Assembly: GCA_018817585.1 (NCBI GenBank)
Contig: JAHITE010000043.1
Coordinates: forward strand, 1-36,643
Direction: 5' to 3'
Source of the DNA: Candidatus Omnitrophota bacterium
GTDB lineage: Bacteria > Omnitrophota > Gorgyraeia > B26-G9
Length of the DNA: 36,643 nt
Under the pieces are notes generated by a model, which had not been told where the DNA came from, made no database searches, and saw nothing but the letters and a program-made list of their open reading frames with translations. Of the stretch, positions 8,783-17,142 are shown piece by piece; the stretch's first letter is position 1; every line of letters starts with the position of its first letter. The position numbers and the translations under genes were made by a program.

Positions 8783-9700
8783 TTACTGATTTACTTCAAG
8801 GATTTTTTCTACAGTTTCCTTATAACTTTTAAGCAGTTCCTCCTCAGTAGAGAAATATATCTTCTTCTTATCCGGAAATGTCATCCACCAGTATTTCGCT
8901 CCATAAGGAGCATTGCCATCCACGCGAGGATCAACTTCTCCATACCAGCTATAAGTCCCGATCAGATCTTCGACTTTATTTTTAAATTTATACTCCGGGA
9001 TTAAAATATTATCCAATTTCCAGACAACTTTATAACCGGTTATCCGAATATATTCATCCTCCAATAAATCAATTTCTGTTTCGGTTTTAAGGCTGGAAAA
9101 ATTCCCTTTTTCATCAGCAGTTTTGGCCATATCAGCCAATTTAACAGGAATAACTTTTACGGTTTCATTATTATTATCAAGTAATTTTATAATGAACCCA
9201 TGCCATTTGCGCTGGTAGTAGATGTCTTGTTCTTTTTTATCCAGCATTTTCTTTAATGACGAATAAGGCTGCGCTTCTACAATATAAAATAATCGATTAT
9301 TCTCCCAGTTGGATTGAAAGGAAATCTTAAGATTTTTCCCGCTAAGCGGCTCATCTTGCCATTGTTTTAGCTGACGGCTAGGCGTTACCACCAAAATATT
9401 TTTATCCGGTATTTCTTGGCCCGGCTGTACTGGATTTTGCTTATTTTCAACTAATGCGTTTGTTTGTGCCGGTTGTTCAGTGCTAGGTTTTTTGCGGCGT
9501 TCGACTTCCATGGGAATAATTTTATTTCCCTCTAGAACAACAATCTGACCAGTTTCTTTATTCAAGCGATAGAGCCGCCCATCATCTGACTGCATCAACT
9601 GATAAACATCAGTATTATTTTTTTTATTTTCACATCCTGAAAAACAAACAAAACTCAGTATGGCCATGCCAATAGGCAGGATTTTTTTTATGACTTTCAT
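8783..9700 (-). CDS. Lipoprotein of unknown function
   Basis: The ATG at 9700 (305 residues) is preferred to the upstream in-frame ATG because AGGG sits just before it. Residues 1-22 are a signal peptide with the lipobox FSGC (C23). A short segment (YRLNKETGQIVVLEGNKIIPM) and a Pro/Gln-rich linker to about residue 90 precede a mixed globular domain with the C-terminal YGAKYWWMTFPDKKKIYFSTEEELLKSY. No family is recognised. First gene of the LemA cluster, with a strong promoter at 9756-9784, so it probably leads a five-gene transcript. Confidence 0.75.
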   Translation of the reverse strand: MKVIKKILPIGMAILSFVCFSGCENKKNNTDVYQLMQSDDGRLYRLNKETGQIVVLEGNKIIPMEVERRKKPSTEQPAQTNALVENKQNPVQPGQEIPDKNILVVTPSRQLKQWQDEPLSGKNLKISFQSNWENNRLFYIVEAQPYSSLKKMLDKKEQDIYYQRKWHGFIIKLLDNNNETVKVIPVKLADMAKTADEKGNFSSLKTETEIDLLEDEYIRITGYKVVWKLDNILIPEYKFKNKVEDLIGTYSWYGEVDPRVDGNAPYGAKYWWMTFPDKKKIYFSTEEELLKSYKETVEKILEVNQ

Positions 9701-9755
9701 AATAAGCACCCTAAACATTACAAAGATTATCGCTAAAAGCTGAATTTATATGTAT

Positions 9756-9784
9756 ATTCTAATACTCTCAACGAGTTATGTCAA
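9756..9784 (-). promoter_or_regulatory. Promoter of the LemA cluster
   Basis: Minus-strand -35 TTGACA (9779-9784), 17-base spacer, -10 TAGAAT (9756-9761), about 50 bases before the lipoprotein ATG. Close to the sigma70 consensus. Confidence 0.7.
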
Positions 9785-9822
9785 TTTAAACATCTTAAAA
9801 TTATTTAATATCTTTATTAGTT

Positions 9823-9855
9823 AAAAAAAGCAATTCTTTTTAAAGGATTGCTTTT
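9823..9855 (-). terminator. Intrinsic terminator after the Cys-rich gene
   Basis: AAAAGCAAT (9826-9834) pairs with ATTGCTTTT (9847-9855), with further pairing inward (CTTT/AAAGG). On the minus strand the hairpin is followed by a run of seven T (9829-9823). Located 60 bases past the stop of the gene at 9916. Confidence 0.85.
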
Positions 9856-9915
9856 GCTCTAAAGCTATATTTTTAGCTATACTTATTTAAAAACCTGATT
9901 AGCGTTTTGCTGCAT

Positions 9916-10116
9916 TTAATACAAAAAGAATGACTTTCCATCTGGCCGCAGATTATCTGCTGGCAGTTTTTCATATTTTTTCTGATATTTTCTGCGCTCA
10001 CAATTATCCATTTCAGGACCTTTACAGTATATCGTTATTATCCCCGCGCATAAGATTCTGTCTAAATGTTCGTTTATTTCCAGAAAACTGCATTTAAAAT
10101 ATTCGCATTTTGACAT
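9916..10116 (-). CDS. Small Cys-rich, probably metal-binding protein
   Basis: AGGAGG (10122-10127, minus strand) five bases before the ATG at 10116 fixes the start: 66 residues. Cysteines are spaced as C-x5-C-x13-C ... YCKGPEMDNCERRKY. The 'YC-x-G-x(4)-C-x-R' ending matches small Cys-rich proteins seen in many anaerobes that probably bind a metal or Fe-S centre; this is from memory of the pattern, not a named family. No membrane segment. It has its own promoter, a leader of about 130 bases with two hairpins, and its own terminator, so it is regulated alone. Confidence 0.65.
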   Translation of the reverse strand: MSKCEYFKCSFLEINEHLDRILCAGIITIYCKGPEMDNCERRKYQKKYEKLPADNLRPDGKSFFLY

Positions 10117-10152
10117 TTCCACCTCCTGTATTTAAATATTAATCCATTAAAT

Positions 10153-10183
10153 AAAAAAACGACTTCCTTTGAGGCAAGTTGTT
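10153..10183 (-). terminator. Leader hairpin with T-run (possible attenuator)
   Basis: On the minus strand a stem made of AAC/GTT, ACTT/AAGT and CCT/AGG with one mismatch and one bulge, loop CAA, followed by TTTTTTTATTT. It lies between the promoter at 10255-10283 and the Cys-rich gene start at 10116, so it would stop transcription before the gene unless disrupted. It could also serve as terminator of the PilZ gene upstream. Confidence 0.55.
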
Positions 10184-10211
10184 TGTGTTTTTTTGGCAGT
10201 TTCTTTCATAA

Positions 10212-10230
10212 TGACAATCCCTTATTGTCA
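10212..10230. promoter_or_regulatory. Perfect palindrome in the leader
   Basis: TGACAAT-CCCTT-ATTGTCA, a perfect 7-base inverted repeat with 5-base loop. It lies about 25 bases downstream of the predicted -10, so it is either an operator or an RNA hairpin. Confidence 0.5.
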
Positions 10231-10254
10231 GGTTTAGCAACATTTTATGACTTA

Positions 10255-10283
10255 ATATTACCTTTATTTTGGCTTACAGTCAA
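10255..10283 (-). promoter_or_regulatory. Promoter of the Cys-rich gene
   Basis: Minus-strand -35 TTGACT (10278-10283), 17-base spacer, -10 TAATAT (10255-10260). The transcript would begin about 130 bases before the ATG. Confidence 0.6.
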
Positions 10284-10421
10284 TTAAATTTTAGAGAAAT
10301 TTCCGATCATTTCCCCAAGCGATTGCTTATGAAATCGAGAATTGTTTCCGGAGAGATACACATGCTCATAGGCATTAGTCATAAACTGTTTCCTCTGGTT
10401 AAGCAGCATCGGATGTGTTGA

Positions 10422-11102
10422 TTACCACTCAATTCCCAGGGTACTCTTAACATAGCGATTAATTTTAGTAATATATTTATTTTCAATGTCTATAAACTCT
10501 ATGCCTATTTCTGAGAATTTCTCATCACCGGCTTTTGCCCACATCACTCTTCCCTTAGCATAAATCACTTCCGGATCTTCAGGTAAAGAAAAAGATATTT
10601 CCAGATTTGTTTCCGCAGCCAGAACTTCTTTGGCGAAAACTTTTAGTCCCGAAGAGCTGATATCCACACTTATGCAGCGTTTTTCTTCACTATCAGGATT
10701 ATCCGAAAGTTTATACGCGATCATTGTGCTAAGATTACTGCGGACAAATTCCCGGCTTTCTTTAACCCGTCCCAAAGACTTGTTAATATACAAAGATAGA
10801 TTTTCTTTGGCGTCAGTATCAAAGCTAATAAAATCAATACCCGTATCATAAAATGATTCGGAAAACTTTTTTTGCCAGACAACTTTTCCTTTTGCCGATA
10901 AAGGACTCTTTAAATCCGGGATATTCATGACAAATTTCAATTCAGTATTTTCCGGTAAAATTTCATGCGAAATAAATCGTACTCCGGATAAACTAATATC
11001 CTGGACAAGCACAGTCTTGGCCGATGATTCAAAATCTTTTTGGCTATAAATTGCTTCAACTCCTACATATAATCTCGCGAAACTACGTCTTTCTTGTGAC
11101 AT
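10422..11102 (-). CDS. Double PilZ-domain protein
   Basis: A 226-residue cytoplasmic protein made of two PilZ domains. The first (about 1-108) has RRSFAR (R6-x3-R10) and DISLSG (D35, S37, G40). The second (about 115-226) has R117-x3-R121 and DISSSG (D147, S149, G152). These are the two motifs by which PilZ domains bind cyclic di-GMP, and both copies look intact. It has no effector domain, so it probably acts by contacting a partner. It follows the NTF2-like gene by 24 bases and is likely cotranscribed. A GGDEF cyclase and a second double PilZ protein are in the same window. Confidence 0.88.
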   Translation of the reverse strand: MSQERRSFARLYVGVEAIYSQKDFESSAKTVLVQDISLSGVRFISHEILPENTELKFVMNIPDLKSPLSAKGKVVWQKKFSESFYDTGIDFISFDTDAKENLSLYINKSLGRVKESREFVRSNLSTMIAYKLSDNPDSEEKRCISVDISSSGLKVFAKEVLAAETNLEISFSLPEDPEVIYAKGRVMWAKAGDEKFSEIGIEFIDIENKYITKINRYVKSTLGIEW

Positions 11103-11126
11103 ATATTCTCCTAATCAAGCAAGTGT

Positions 11127-11573
11127 TTAATTTAAAAATTCTATTTCCAGGATAATCTGAGACCAAAGTTTCCATTGGTTTTTTTCCTGCTTAAAGACGA
11201 CAATAAGATCAATTAAATTATTTCTAAACGCTGGACCAGTGACTTTTGAAGTTTTCTGTAAAACTCGGGCTATAGCGTAATCGCCATCAGTTAATAAATA
11301 GCGAAAATTCATTAATTCATACTTTAAATCATATACCGGAAAAATTTTATTAGCCGTATCTTTTATCGAACCGTATGTTGGAGATAATGAGTGAACAGTA
11401 GGCAACACCCGGGCTATTTCTTCTTTTTCATAAGCATCGAAATTTTCCAGTAATACTCTTTGCAATTCTGCGCGTGTCTTAAACTCCTGATCAGAGCCAT
11501 CCTGGGCAAAAACAATACTCGGCAAACAGAACAATGAAACAAAGATCAAAATTTTAGTAATTATTTTTTTCAT
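11127..11573 (-). CDS. Exported NTF2-like protein
   Basis: A 148-residue protein with a signal peptide (about 1-23, cleavage at VFA-Q). The mature part has the helix-then-curved-sheet pattern of the NTF2/SnoaL fold (TRAELQRVLLENFDAYEKEEIARVL ... DLKYELMNFRYLLTDGDYAIARVLQKTSKV ... DLIVVFKQEKNQWKLWSQI). Such exported NTF2-like domains usually bind small ligands or other proteins. First gene of a two-gene operon with the PilZ protein and preceded by a near-consensus promoter. Confidence 0.7.
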   Translation of the reverse strand: MKKIITKILIFVSLFCLPSIVFAQDGSDQEFKTRAELQRVLLENFDAYEKEEIARVLPTVHSLSPTYGSIKDTANKIFPVYDLKYELMNFRYLLTDGDYAIARVLQKTSKVTGPAFRNNLIDLIVVFKQEKNQWKLWSQIILEIEFLN

Positions 11574-11622
11574 CCCGGCAAGACCTCCTTTAACCCGATT
11601 ACTCCTAACTGTTTATTGTTTC

Positions 11623-11651
11623 ATAATACCTTCTTGAGCTAAAGTTGTCAA
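11623..11651 (-). promoter_or_regulatory. Promoter of the NTF2-like/PilZ operon
   Basis: Minus-strand -35 TTGACA (11646-11651), 17-base spacer, -10 TATTAT (11623-11628), about 50 bases before the ATG at 11573. Confidence 0.7.
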
Positions 11652-11665
11652 TTTTTTTCATTTAA

Positions 11666-11697
11666 CAAAAAGCCTCACGAATTAATTCTTGAGGCTT
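11666..11697 (-). terminator. Terminator of the coiled-coil gene
   Basis: AAGCCTCA (11670-11677) pairs with TGAGGCTT (11690-11697); the loop contains the palindrome GAATTAATTC. On the minus strand the stem is followed by TTTTTGTTAAA. It is 27 bases after the stop at 11724. Confidence 0.85.
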
Positions 11698-11723
11698 AAC
11701 TTCTTTATTTTCAAGCAGTTTTC

Positions 11724-13265
11724 TTATCTATTCGTCTTAATTGGTACTTCCTGCAATATTGCCCGGTAAAATAAACCAACTGCGTCATAGGCGCCATTTA
11801 CAAATTCCGTGCTTTTCCAGCGCCGGGTCTGAATCGATTCCAAAACAAAATTCTTTAAATCCGCTAATTTCTCCAAATCCAGCACATAATTAATCGGCTG
11901 AGTTAACTGCATGGTTTTAATTTTTTCAGAAAGCTTTTTATTCTCATTGTTCAAATCGATAATTTTAGCTTCATAGGTGTTTTCACTGCCTTTTTCAGCC
12001 GAAATAGTTTCTGACAGCTGCTGTATTTTATCTTGATCATTTTTGGTTTGAGCTTTTAATTCTATCTTTTTTTGTTCAAGTTGTATAATTTCTTTTCTTA
12101 ATTGCTCAAGATCTGGATTATCTTTCTGGTTTTCAGATATTTGAATATTCAGATTCTTAATTGTATTAGCGAGTTTACTGCATTGCTCTTCTAAATCTTT
12201 AATTCTTTTTTGCAACCTGCCTTTTTCCTGCTCAAGTTCAAGCCGGGACGCTCTTTTTTCCTTAAGCTGGATAATTTCTGTCTGCATATTTTTAGCATTT
12301 TTTAAAAATTCCGCTATTTGCTTTTTACTATTTGAATTTTCACTCTTTAATTCTTGGTTTTCCACCAGAAGCAGATCATTTTTTTCAACTAATTCCGGAG
12401 AAGCTTTTTTCGCTTCTTCCAGTTCTCCGACAATTTTAAATAAATGCAGTCTTTCTTGCTCTAATTCATCGACTCTTTCCAATAAACGCTGCTTTTGCGG
12501 ATCAATCTTTGTGTTTTTTTCTTTAACATTAATTGACTTCATTAATTCCTGATTTTCCGCTGTTAGCTTTTGAATATGCAGATATAATTCGCGTTTTTCC
12601 TGCATAACCACAGTGATTCTGGCTTCAAGCGCCTCACGTTCTTTAGATAAATAGATAATGTTTTTTTTATTTTCCAGCGAAGAAATAGTTTCGGAAAAAT
12701 CATTCATTTCTTTTTTAAGCTGATTTATTAAATTTTCTAAATCCTGTTTTTCCGTACTTAGGATAGTAACTTGCTGTTTAAGTTCATTTTTTTCAGCCTC
12801 AAGTTCCGTGGAAAATATAATTTGCGCTTCAAGACTGGTTATCTGTTCGAGTAAGGTCAAACGTTCCTGCTCGAGTTGGCTGATTTGCTCTTCAAATTTT
12901 TCATTATTTTTCTGGATTGATTCAATTTCAATGCTAACTTTACTGATATCCAGTGTTTTAACCAGCTGTTTATACATATCTTCTAAACCAGCTAAGCGTT
13001 CTAATATTTTTTTCTGGCTAGGATTTTTATCCGCTTTCCTCCGGTTCAGCGATGTTTTATTTTTTGCGGCAAACCCGGCTAATTTCTTAGTCAGCGGAGT
13101 TTTTATTTCTAAAACATTCTGCTTTTGTTCCCCTGGCTGAAAACCACTTGAGCCTTTGGAATTTAGTATCTGATCCCGCGCTGTTAAAGCATCTGTATTG
13201 TAATAATACATCTTTGCTTCTAAAAAATCGTTTTCATTCTGATTACTCTGGTTTTTATCAGTCAT
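11724..13265 (-). CDS. Long coiled-coil protein
   Basis: A 513-residue protein rich in Glu, Lys, Gln and Leu. Residues about 85-450 are heptad-like throughout (LEQERLTLLEQITSLEAQI, LEEQCSKLANTIKNLNIQI and similar), giving a long continuous coiled coil with one break near 235-265. The N-terminal ~80 residues are polar with Lys/Arg. The last ~60 residues (DLEKLADLKNFVLESIQTRRWKSTEFVNGAYDAVGLFYRAIL) are a non-repetitive helical tail that may bind a partner. No signal peptide or membrane helix. A cytoskeletal or scaffold role is possible but not shown. Monocistronic, with its own promoter and terminator. Confidence 0.75.
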   Translation of the reverse strand: MTDKNQSNQNENDFLEAKMYYYNTDALTARDQILNSKGSSGFQPGEQKQNVLEIKTPLTKKLAGFAAKNKTSLNRRKADKNPSQKKILERLAGLEDMYKQLVKTLDISKVSIEIESIQKNNEKFEEQISQLEQERLTLLEQITSLEAQIIFSTELEAEKNELKQQVTILSTEKQDLENLINQLKKEMNDFSETISSLENKKNIIYLSKEREALEARITVVMQEKRELYLHIQKLTAENQELMKSINVKEKNTKIDPQKQRLLERVDELEQERLHLFKIVGELEEAKKASPELVEKNDLLLVENQELKSENSNSKKQIAEFLKNAKNMQTEIIQLKEKRASRLELEQEKGRLQKRIKDLEEQCSKLANTIKNLNIQISENQKDNPDLEQLRKEIIQLEQKKIELKAQTKNDQDKIQQLSETISAEKGSENTYEAKIIDLNNENKKLSEKIKTMQLTQPINYVLDLEKLADLKNFVLESIQTRRWKSTEFVNGAYDAVGLFYRAILQEVPIKTNR

Positions 13266-13333
13266 TGTTTTATCCCTTTAATTCTAAATATTATTTTAGA
13301 AATTTCCTAAGTTAAAATAGCAAAAAGCGCTAA

Positions 13334-13362
13334 AGTATACCATATTATTTCATATGCCGCAA
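13334..13362 (-). promoter_or_regulatory. Promoter of the coiled-coil gene
   Basis: Minus-strand -35 TTGCGG (13357-13362), 17-base spacer, -10 TATACT (13334-13339), about 70 bases before the ATG. Confidence 0.65.
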
Positions 13363-13479
13363 GTTTTTTAGGGGCAAAAACCTAAACGCTATAACTACAT
13401 ACAATGAAATAGATTACAGCATTATTTTTCACTTTAATTTAACCAGTAAAATTCTTATAAAGATTTTTTTTGTTAATAT

Positions 13480-15426
13480 TTAAAGATTTTTTAACCGCCA
13501 GGAATCAAGCGGTTTCAGGTGATCGCTAAGCGTAAAATCAAAAACCCGGCTGTAAAAATAAAGCTCCCAGTCTAAAGCTTTCTTGATGTTTTTTGCTTGG
13601 CGAAAACCATGTGCCTCTTGCTCAAAAGTAATGTAGGCCACACCAATACCTTTTTTATCCAAGGCATCAACCATTTTTTTTGCCTGATCAGGCGGAACTA
13701 TTTTATCTTCAAGGCCCTGAAAAAAAATTACCGGACAATTGAGCTGGTCAATATGATTAATCGGCGAGCGCTGATTATATAGCTCCCGGGCCTGAGGATA
13801 TGGGCCAATTAATTTATCCAAATAATGCGCTTCAAATTTATGCGTTTCCTGGGTCAAAGCAATTAAATCACTCACTCCGTAATAGCTAGCCCCGGTTTTA
13901 AAGGTATTTGAAGATGTAAGCGCGGCCAATGTGGTAAAACCACCCGCACTACTGCCTCGGATAGCTAAGGCTTTTGGATCAACCAGCCCCTGCGCAACGA
14001 GAAATTCCGAGGCTTTCAGGCAGTCATTAACGTCAGCAATTCCCCATTGAGAATATAATTCTTGACGATATTTTCGGCCAAATCCAGTACTGCCGGTATA
14101 ATTTACATCAACAACAGCAAAGCCCCGGCTGGTCCAGTATTGAATTTTTAAATTCAGTCCAGGATTAGCAGCAGCTGTTGGCCCGCCATGACTTACAACC
14201 AAAAGCAACGGTTTATCGCCAACCTGAGCTAAAAAGTCCTTATTGCATGGGGGATAAAAAAAAGCATGACAAAGCGAATTCTCTCTGGCTTTAAAACTAA
14301 TACTTCGCGGCTGGGAAAAATAAGCTGAATCAATTTGCAGATCTGAACACTGCTTTAAGTGTGTAAACTGCTCTTTGACAATATCCAGACTGACAATCGC
14401 GGAAAATTGATTGTAGGCACTGGCAATAAATATTGCCTGATTTGACAAGCCCGCAACCGCTTCGATTAAGCAATAATCTGATGCAATAATTTTCAGCTGT
14501 TTAGTTTGAGGATTTAATTTTGCTATCTGCCAAGTCCCCTTTGTGTTTATAGCGCAAACAATATTTTCGCTGTCTATAACCGCATAGGTTGACATGCCAA
14601 AAACCCATTGCGCTAAGCCAAATTCTGCCGGCATTTCAAGAATCGGTTTTGTTTGTTTATCAGAATAACTATAGATGTTCCACCAATTATTTCGGTCAGA
14701 AACAAAATACAGCTCCTGATTATTCAGCCATTGCGGCTGGAATATTGATTCCGAATCAAGACCGGCAATAACTTGTATATTGCTCAGGCTTCCCTGCGCA
14801 TCAATATCAGCTATGGATAATTTTGTTTGATCCCAAGGCATATCCGGATGGTTCCAGCTAAGCCATACCAGTTTGTCGGCATCAGGACTTATCTGCACTG
14901 AGCTGTAAAAATCAGAGCCTTGGATTAATACTGATACCGCGTTGTTATCGAGATTTATCTTGATTAGATAATTTTCCACTTTATTTTTTAAATCTGTATG
15001 GTCTTCACAAACACAAATCAGCTGATTTCTTTTCCCATCAAAAATTAGATCAGCATAACGCTTGTTTATCGGCGCAGTTAGGGGGTGCGGATCCTGTCCG
15101 ATTATCTGCCGGTATACGCGCTGGTCAGAATAATTAACAAAAAAAACAATGCTATTAGCAACTGTAAAAGCTCCTCCGCCGTATTCATGAGCCTTGGAAC
15201 GCACATTAAACTCCTGCGGAGTAATATCCCATACTCTGGAGGTCGCTTGATCATATTGGACGATAACATTACGCCCTGCTTCCATCGGCCGAGACTCTAG
15301 CCAATAAATATTATTTTTTTGTTTATCAATAACGATCTGGCCAAACCCAATATTTCGGGAAACAATCATATCTGATGTTATCGGAGATTTCCAGGAGCCA
15401 TAAGCCGCGGTTTTAGGATTATTCAT
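13480..15426 (-). CDS. S9-family serine peptidase (acylaminoacyl-peptidase type)
   Basis: A 648-residue protein. Residues about 1-370 form a beta-propeller of the S9 type (repeated 'LVWLSW', 'ELYFVSD' blades), and about 385-648 form the alpha/beta-hydrolase domain. The catalytic Ser is S493 in RGSSAGG, the Asp is D574 in GLEDKIVPP and the His is H606 in EAHGFRQ. The oxyanion HGGP lies in VVSHGGPTAAANPG. It cleaves short peptides, possibly removing dipeptides or acylated residues; no signal peptide, so it acts in the cytoplasm. It follows the Smr gene by 28 bases on the minus strand and is probably cotranscribed. Confidence 0.93.
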   Translation of the reverse strand: MNNPKTAAYGSWKSPITSDMIVSRNIGFGQIVIDKQKNNIYWLESRPMEAGRNVIVQYDQATSRVWDITPQEFNVRSKAHEYGGGAFTVANSIVFFVNYSDQRVYRQIIGQDPHPLTAPINKRYADLIFDGKRNQLICVCEDHTDLKNKVENYLIKINLDNNAVSVLIQGSDFYSSVQISPDADKLVWLSWNHPDMPWDQTKLSIADIDAQGSLSNIQVIAGLDSESIFQPQWLNNQELYFVSDRNNWWNIYSYSDKQTKPILEMPAEFGLAQWVFGMSTYAVIDSENIVCAINTKGTWQIAKLNPQTKQLKIIASDYCLIEAVAGLSNQAIFIASAYNQFSAIVSLDIVKEQFTHLKQCSDLQIDSAYFSQPRSISFKARENSLCHAFFYPPCNKDFLAQVGDKPLLLVVSHGGPTAAANPGLNLKIQYWTSRGFAVVDVNYTGSTGFGRKYRQELYSQWGIADVNDCLKASEFLVAQGLVDPKALAIRGSSAGGFTTLAALTSSNTFKTGASYYGVSDLIALTQETHKFEAHYLDKLIGPYPQARELYNQRSPINHIDQLNCPVIFFQGLEDKIVPPDQAKKMVDALDKKGIGVAYITFEQEAHGFRQAKNIKKALDWELYFYSRVFDFTLSDHLKPLDSWRLKNL

Positions 15427-15454
15427 TTTTTTTAAATTAAGTGGTTATAAATAA

Positions 15455-15709
15455 TTAGAATTTAAAGTAAACGAAAATTCTGCCAAAATTCTTACTATCT
15501 TTATCAATTCGATGGTACAAGCACTTTATCTGTTTTTGATCAAGAAATCTCAGCACATGTTTTTTAAGCGCGCCCGAGCCTTTGCCCGGAATAATTTCCA
15601 AGGTTTTGATTTTTTTGGCAATCGCTTGCTCAACAGCATTTTTAAGCTCTTGATCAATGTTTTTGCCTTTATTGTATATAGGATGAAGGTCAAGTTTTAT
15701 TTTTGCCAT
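15455..15709 (-). CDS. Small Smr-domain protein
   Basis: The ATG at 15709 gives 84 residues, essentially a lone Smr domain; a TTG-initiated extension to 15736 is less likely. It has the LDLHPI motif at the start and the IIPGKGSGALKKHV loop in the middle, both typical of Smr domains (as at the C-terminus of MutS2), which bind or cut nucleic acids. The usual H-G-x-G-x-G is here PGKGSG. Divergent from the phosphofructokinase gene across about 146 bases and upstream of the S9 peptidase. Confidence 0.85.
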   Translation of the reverse strand: MAKIKLDLHPIYNKGKNIDQELKNAVEQAIAKKIKTLEIIPGKGSGALKKHVLRFLDQKQIKCLYHRIDKDSKNFGRIFVYFKF

Positions 15710-15759
15710 TTTCTTGATTTCAGTATACCAAAACAACTGGAAATGAGCAAACTTTTCTC

Positions 15760-15787
15760 TTGATTAACCAATTAATTATGTTAAAAT
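15760..15787 (+). promoter_or_regulatory. Promoter of the phosphofructokinase gene
   Basis: -35 TTGATT (15760-15765), 16-base spacer, extended -10 TGTTAAAAT ending at 15787. AAGGAGG before the ATG at 15856 gives strong translation. Confidence 0.5.
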
Positions 15788-15855
15788 AAAAGTTCGACTT
15801 TCAGATAGAACTAACCAATTTAATTCCATAATAAACAGATTTTTAAGGAGGAACT

Positions 15856-17061
15856 ATGAAAAAAATCGGAATTATTACTAGCGGCGGTGATTGCGGCGGT
15901 TTAAATGCAGTGGTTAAAGGTGCCGCGCAAATGGCCTATTCCCGGGGCATGAGCTGTTATGTTATTCCTAATGGTTATGCCGGATTATACAATTTGGTTG
16001 ATTTCGACACGCTGGTAGAACTCAAGCCAGAAAGAGTTGATGCGGTTCAGGCAAATCCCGCGGGTTCTGAAGCCGGACATTCCCGGGTAAAAATTAAGAA
16101 AATTGATGATCCAAATAAATATGAACGGATTAAAGCTGGTTTAAAAAAATTCGGAATTGACGGATTGGTAATCAGCGGCGGTGATGATACTGGCAGTGTT
16201 ATTGTTGACCTTACATCAAAAGGAATTGCCTGCGTTCACGCGCCGAAGACAATGGATTTGGATTTACAGCCTTATTCTGTTGGCGCTGATTCAACGATTA
16301 ACCGAATCGCCCAGTTTGGCCAGGATTTAAAAACAACTGGTAAAACCCATAATCGAATAATTGTGCTCGAAGTTTTCGGGCGTTATGCCGGACATACTGC
16401 GTTTAGAGGCGGTGTGGCCGCTGATGCGGATGCGATTCTTATTCCTGAAGTACCGTCTGATTTCGACATTCTTTATGAGCATGCTAGAAACCGTTTTACC
16501 AATAGAGTTATGCAAAGCGATGTAAAAGCCGGAACTTATTTGATTGTTGTTGCTGAAGGAATTAAAGATAAAAGCGGTAATGAGCTGGTTGATGAAAGCG
16601 CGGGAATTGATACTTTTGGACATAAGAAACTCGCTGGTGCCGGGAAATTTGTTTGTCAAGAGCTGACTAAACGGTTTAAAGCTGATGATACTATTAAAAG
16701 CTTTATGCAGCAGACTAAAATGTATGTTCCCGGTTTATACGAAGTGCCGGAAGTCCGCGAAGTCCGCCCGGGACATCTTGTCCGCTGCGGCAATTCTTCG
16801 GCTTTTGACGTCAACTTTGGTAAAGAAGCCGGTGCCTCGGCTGTATTGCTTTTAGAAAAAGGAATTGCCGGAGTTACTTTTGTACGTTTAAGCGGCAATG
16901 AAATTATTTATATGGATACTCCGGAAGCAATTACCCAAAGACATGTCTGCCTTGACAGCGTTATGATGTATGAATCAATGGGCATTTGCTTTGGCAGAAT
17001 GCCGGTTGACGTTAAATTAGGATTTAAAAAAGTAACTGGAAAAATTGACCGATATATCTAA
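15856..17061 (+). CDS. pfp: Phosphofructokinase, probably PPi-dependent
   Basis: A 401-residue PfkA-superfamily enzyme that phosphorylates fructose 6-phosphate. Motifs in order: GIITSGGDCGGLNA (5-18), ISGGDDTGS (106-114), APKTMDLD (129-136), FGRYAGH and GHLVRCGNSSAFD. In this family two positions separate donors: Gly/Gly for ATP, Asp/Lys for pyrophosphate. Here they are D111 (GGDD) and K131 (PKTMD), so PPi is predicted. The catalytic Asp corresponds to D134. The usual TIDND is TMDLD, which is divergent. PPi use would make the step reversible and save ATP, common in anaerobes. Single gene with AAGGAGG before the ATG, ending at a shared bidirectional terminator. Confidence 0.9.
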   Translation: MKKIGIITSGGDCGGLNAVVKGAAQMAYSRGMSCYVIPNGYAGLYNLVDFDTLVELKPERVDAVQANPAGSEAGHSRVKIKKIDDPNKYERIKAGLKKFGIDGLVISGGDDTGSVIVDLTSKGIACVHAPKTMDLDLQPYSVGADSTINRIAQFGQDLKTTGKTHNRIIVLEVFGRYAGHTAFRGGVAADADAILIPEVPSDFDILYEHARNRFTNRVMQSDVKAGTYLIVVAEGIKDKSGNELVDESAGIDTFGHKKLAGAGKFVCQELTKRFKADDTIKSFMQQTKMYVPGLYEVPEVREVRPGHLVRCGNSSAFDVNFGKEAGASAVLLLEKGIAGVTFVRLSGNEIIYMDTPEAITQRHVCLDSVMMYESMGICFGRMPVDVKLGFKKVTGKIDRYI

Positions 17062-17085
17062 GCAAAATATTGGTTAGTGTAATCA

Positions 17086-17136
17086 ATTAATAAAAAAACC
17101 CTGCGGGCCATAAACCTGCAGGGTTTTTTTATTAAT
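17086..17136. terminator. Bidirectional terminator between convergent genes
   Basis: Perfect 19-bp stem (17086-17104 with 17118-17136) whose core is AACCCTGC/GCAGGGTT, with A-runs and T-runs on both sides. It serves the phosphofructokinase gene on the plus strand and the small gene at 17143 on the minus strand. Confidence 0.93.
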
Positions 17137-17142
17137 TTAAAT

